DNA of 6,967 nt from Thioalkalivibrio sp. GTDB lineage: Bacteria; Pseudomonadota; Gammaproteobacteria; Ectothiorhodospirales; Ectothiorhodospiraceae. The translations under genes were made by a program, and so were the position numbers. The notes under the pieces were generated by a model, which saw only the letters and a program-made list of their open reading frames with translations, was not told the DNA's origin and did not search any database. Of this stretch, positions 6,766 to 6,967 are shown piece by piece; the stretch's first letter is position 1; each line of letters opens with the position of its first letter. The stretch lies in contig SLHN01000096.1 of NCBI GenBank assembly GCA_007136145.1, positions 1 to 6,967 of the forward strand, written 5' to 3'.

Positions 6766-6916
6766 CATGGCCATGCCTGCCATCCCGAAACATGAAATGT
6801 GCAGGCGTAGGGTGCCCATGAGCGCAGCGAATTGCGCCGTTCGAGGCCCAGGAAGCCTGGGTGGGCAGAGCCGGCGTGATACCGGTGCGGTTCGGCTACG
6901 CCTCACGGCACCCCAC
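6766..6916 (+). repeat. Dispersed ~150 bp repeat, copy 2 (right of efflux operon)
   Basis: This is the same element and orientation as 1419-1567, beginning 55 bases after the pump stop codon. Its inverted ends are GTAGGGTGCC (6807-6816) and GGCACCCCAC (6907-6916). They differ at one position that still allows a G-U pair, and the unit is 110 bp. Internal pairing is also kept: CGCAGCGAA on the left faces TTCGGCTACG on the right. Apart from about 55 ordinary bases, this repeat is the first thing after the operon. Its RNA could therefore form the 3' hairpin of the efflux message, although no T run marks it as a classical terminator. Confidence 0.85.
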
Positions 6917-6931
6917 GGGCGACTTTCACGC

Positions 6932-6967
6932 TAACTGTGATGGCACCGGTGGCCACCCCGAACCATG
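6932..6967 (+). repeat. Start of a third repeat copy, cut by the window end
   Basis: TAACTGTGATGGC (from 6932) followed by GGTGGCCACCCCGAACCATG resembles the left end of copy 1 (from 1412: TAACCGTCATGGC, then CCGGCCACCCAAGAACATG). Only about 36 bases are in the window, before the conserved GTAGGGTGCC core would appear, so the assignment is partial. If it is right, copies 2 and 3 are in tandem with a ~165 bp period. Confidence 0.5.

Noticed and set aside
1419..6916. Composite transposon carrying the efflux operon
   Set aside because: The flanking repeats encode no transposase, are too short to be insertion sequences, and show no target-site duplication that I can see.
1419..6967. Repeats considered as a CRISPR array
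   Set aside because: There are only two full copies 5.3 kb apart plus one partial copy. The units are ~150 bp, spacers are not regular and there are no cas genes.

Overview
The window is GC-rich DNA, by eye around 60% G+C. It is most likely from a gammaproteobacterium. The evidence is the tripartite-efflux style gene set, the Tat-exported patatin-like protein and the type of dispersed non-coding repeat. I cannot name the genus.

Layout. Positions 1-455 hold no convincing complete gene. The left edge may carry the first codons of a gene running leftward out of the window, with a possible extended -10 promoter near 130-138. Positions 456-1376 (minus strand) encode a patatin-like phospholipase with an intact Ser/Asp dyad and a twin-arginine type signal. 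Positions 1377-1693 are a divergent intergenic region with a ~150 bp repeat copy, short palindromes, and a promoter with a probable operator for the next gene. Positions 1694-6710 (plus strand) are a compact three-gene operon: a TetR-family regulator, a periplasmic adaptor (membrane fusion protein) and an RND inner-membrane drug/proton antiporter of the MexI/MexW type. The gaps between its genes are 28 and 24 bp. Positions 6711-6967 hold a second copy of the repeat and the beginning of a third.

How it works together. The TetR protein probably represses its own promoter and hence the adaptor-pump genes, and is released by a ligand. The adaptor links the RND pump to an outer-membrane TolC-type channel. 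No channel gene is present in the window, so the channel must come from beyond 6967 or from elsewhere in the genome. The phospholipase is transcribed away from the operon and has no evident functional link to it.

The most distinctive non-coding signal is the repeat family. Two ~150 bp copies lie in the same orientation and bracket the whole efflux operon, with a third copy starting at the right edge. Each copy contains a ~110 bp imperfect inverted repeat. I see no transposase, CRISPR array, RNA gene or new multi-gene system. Apart from the repeats, this is an ordinary efflux locus.
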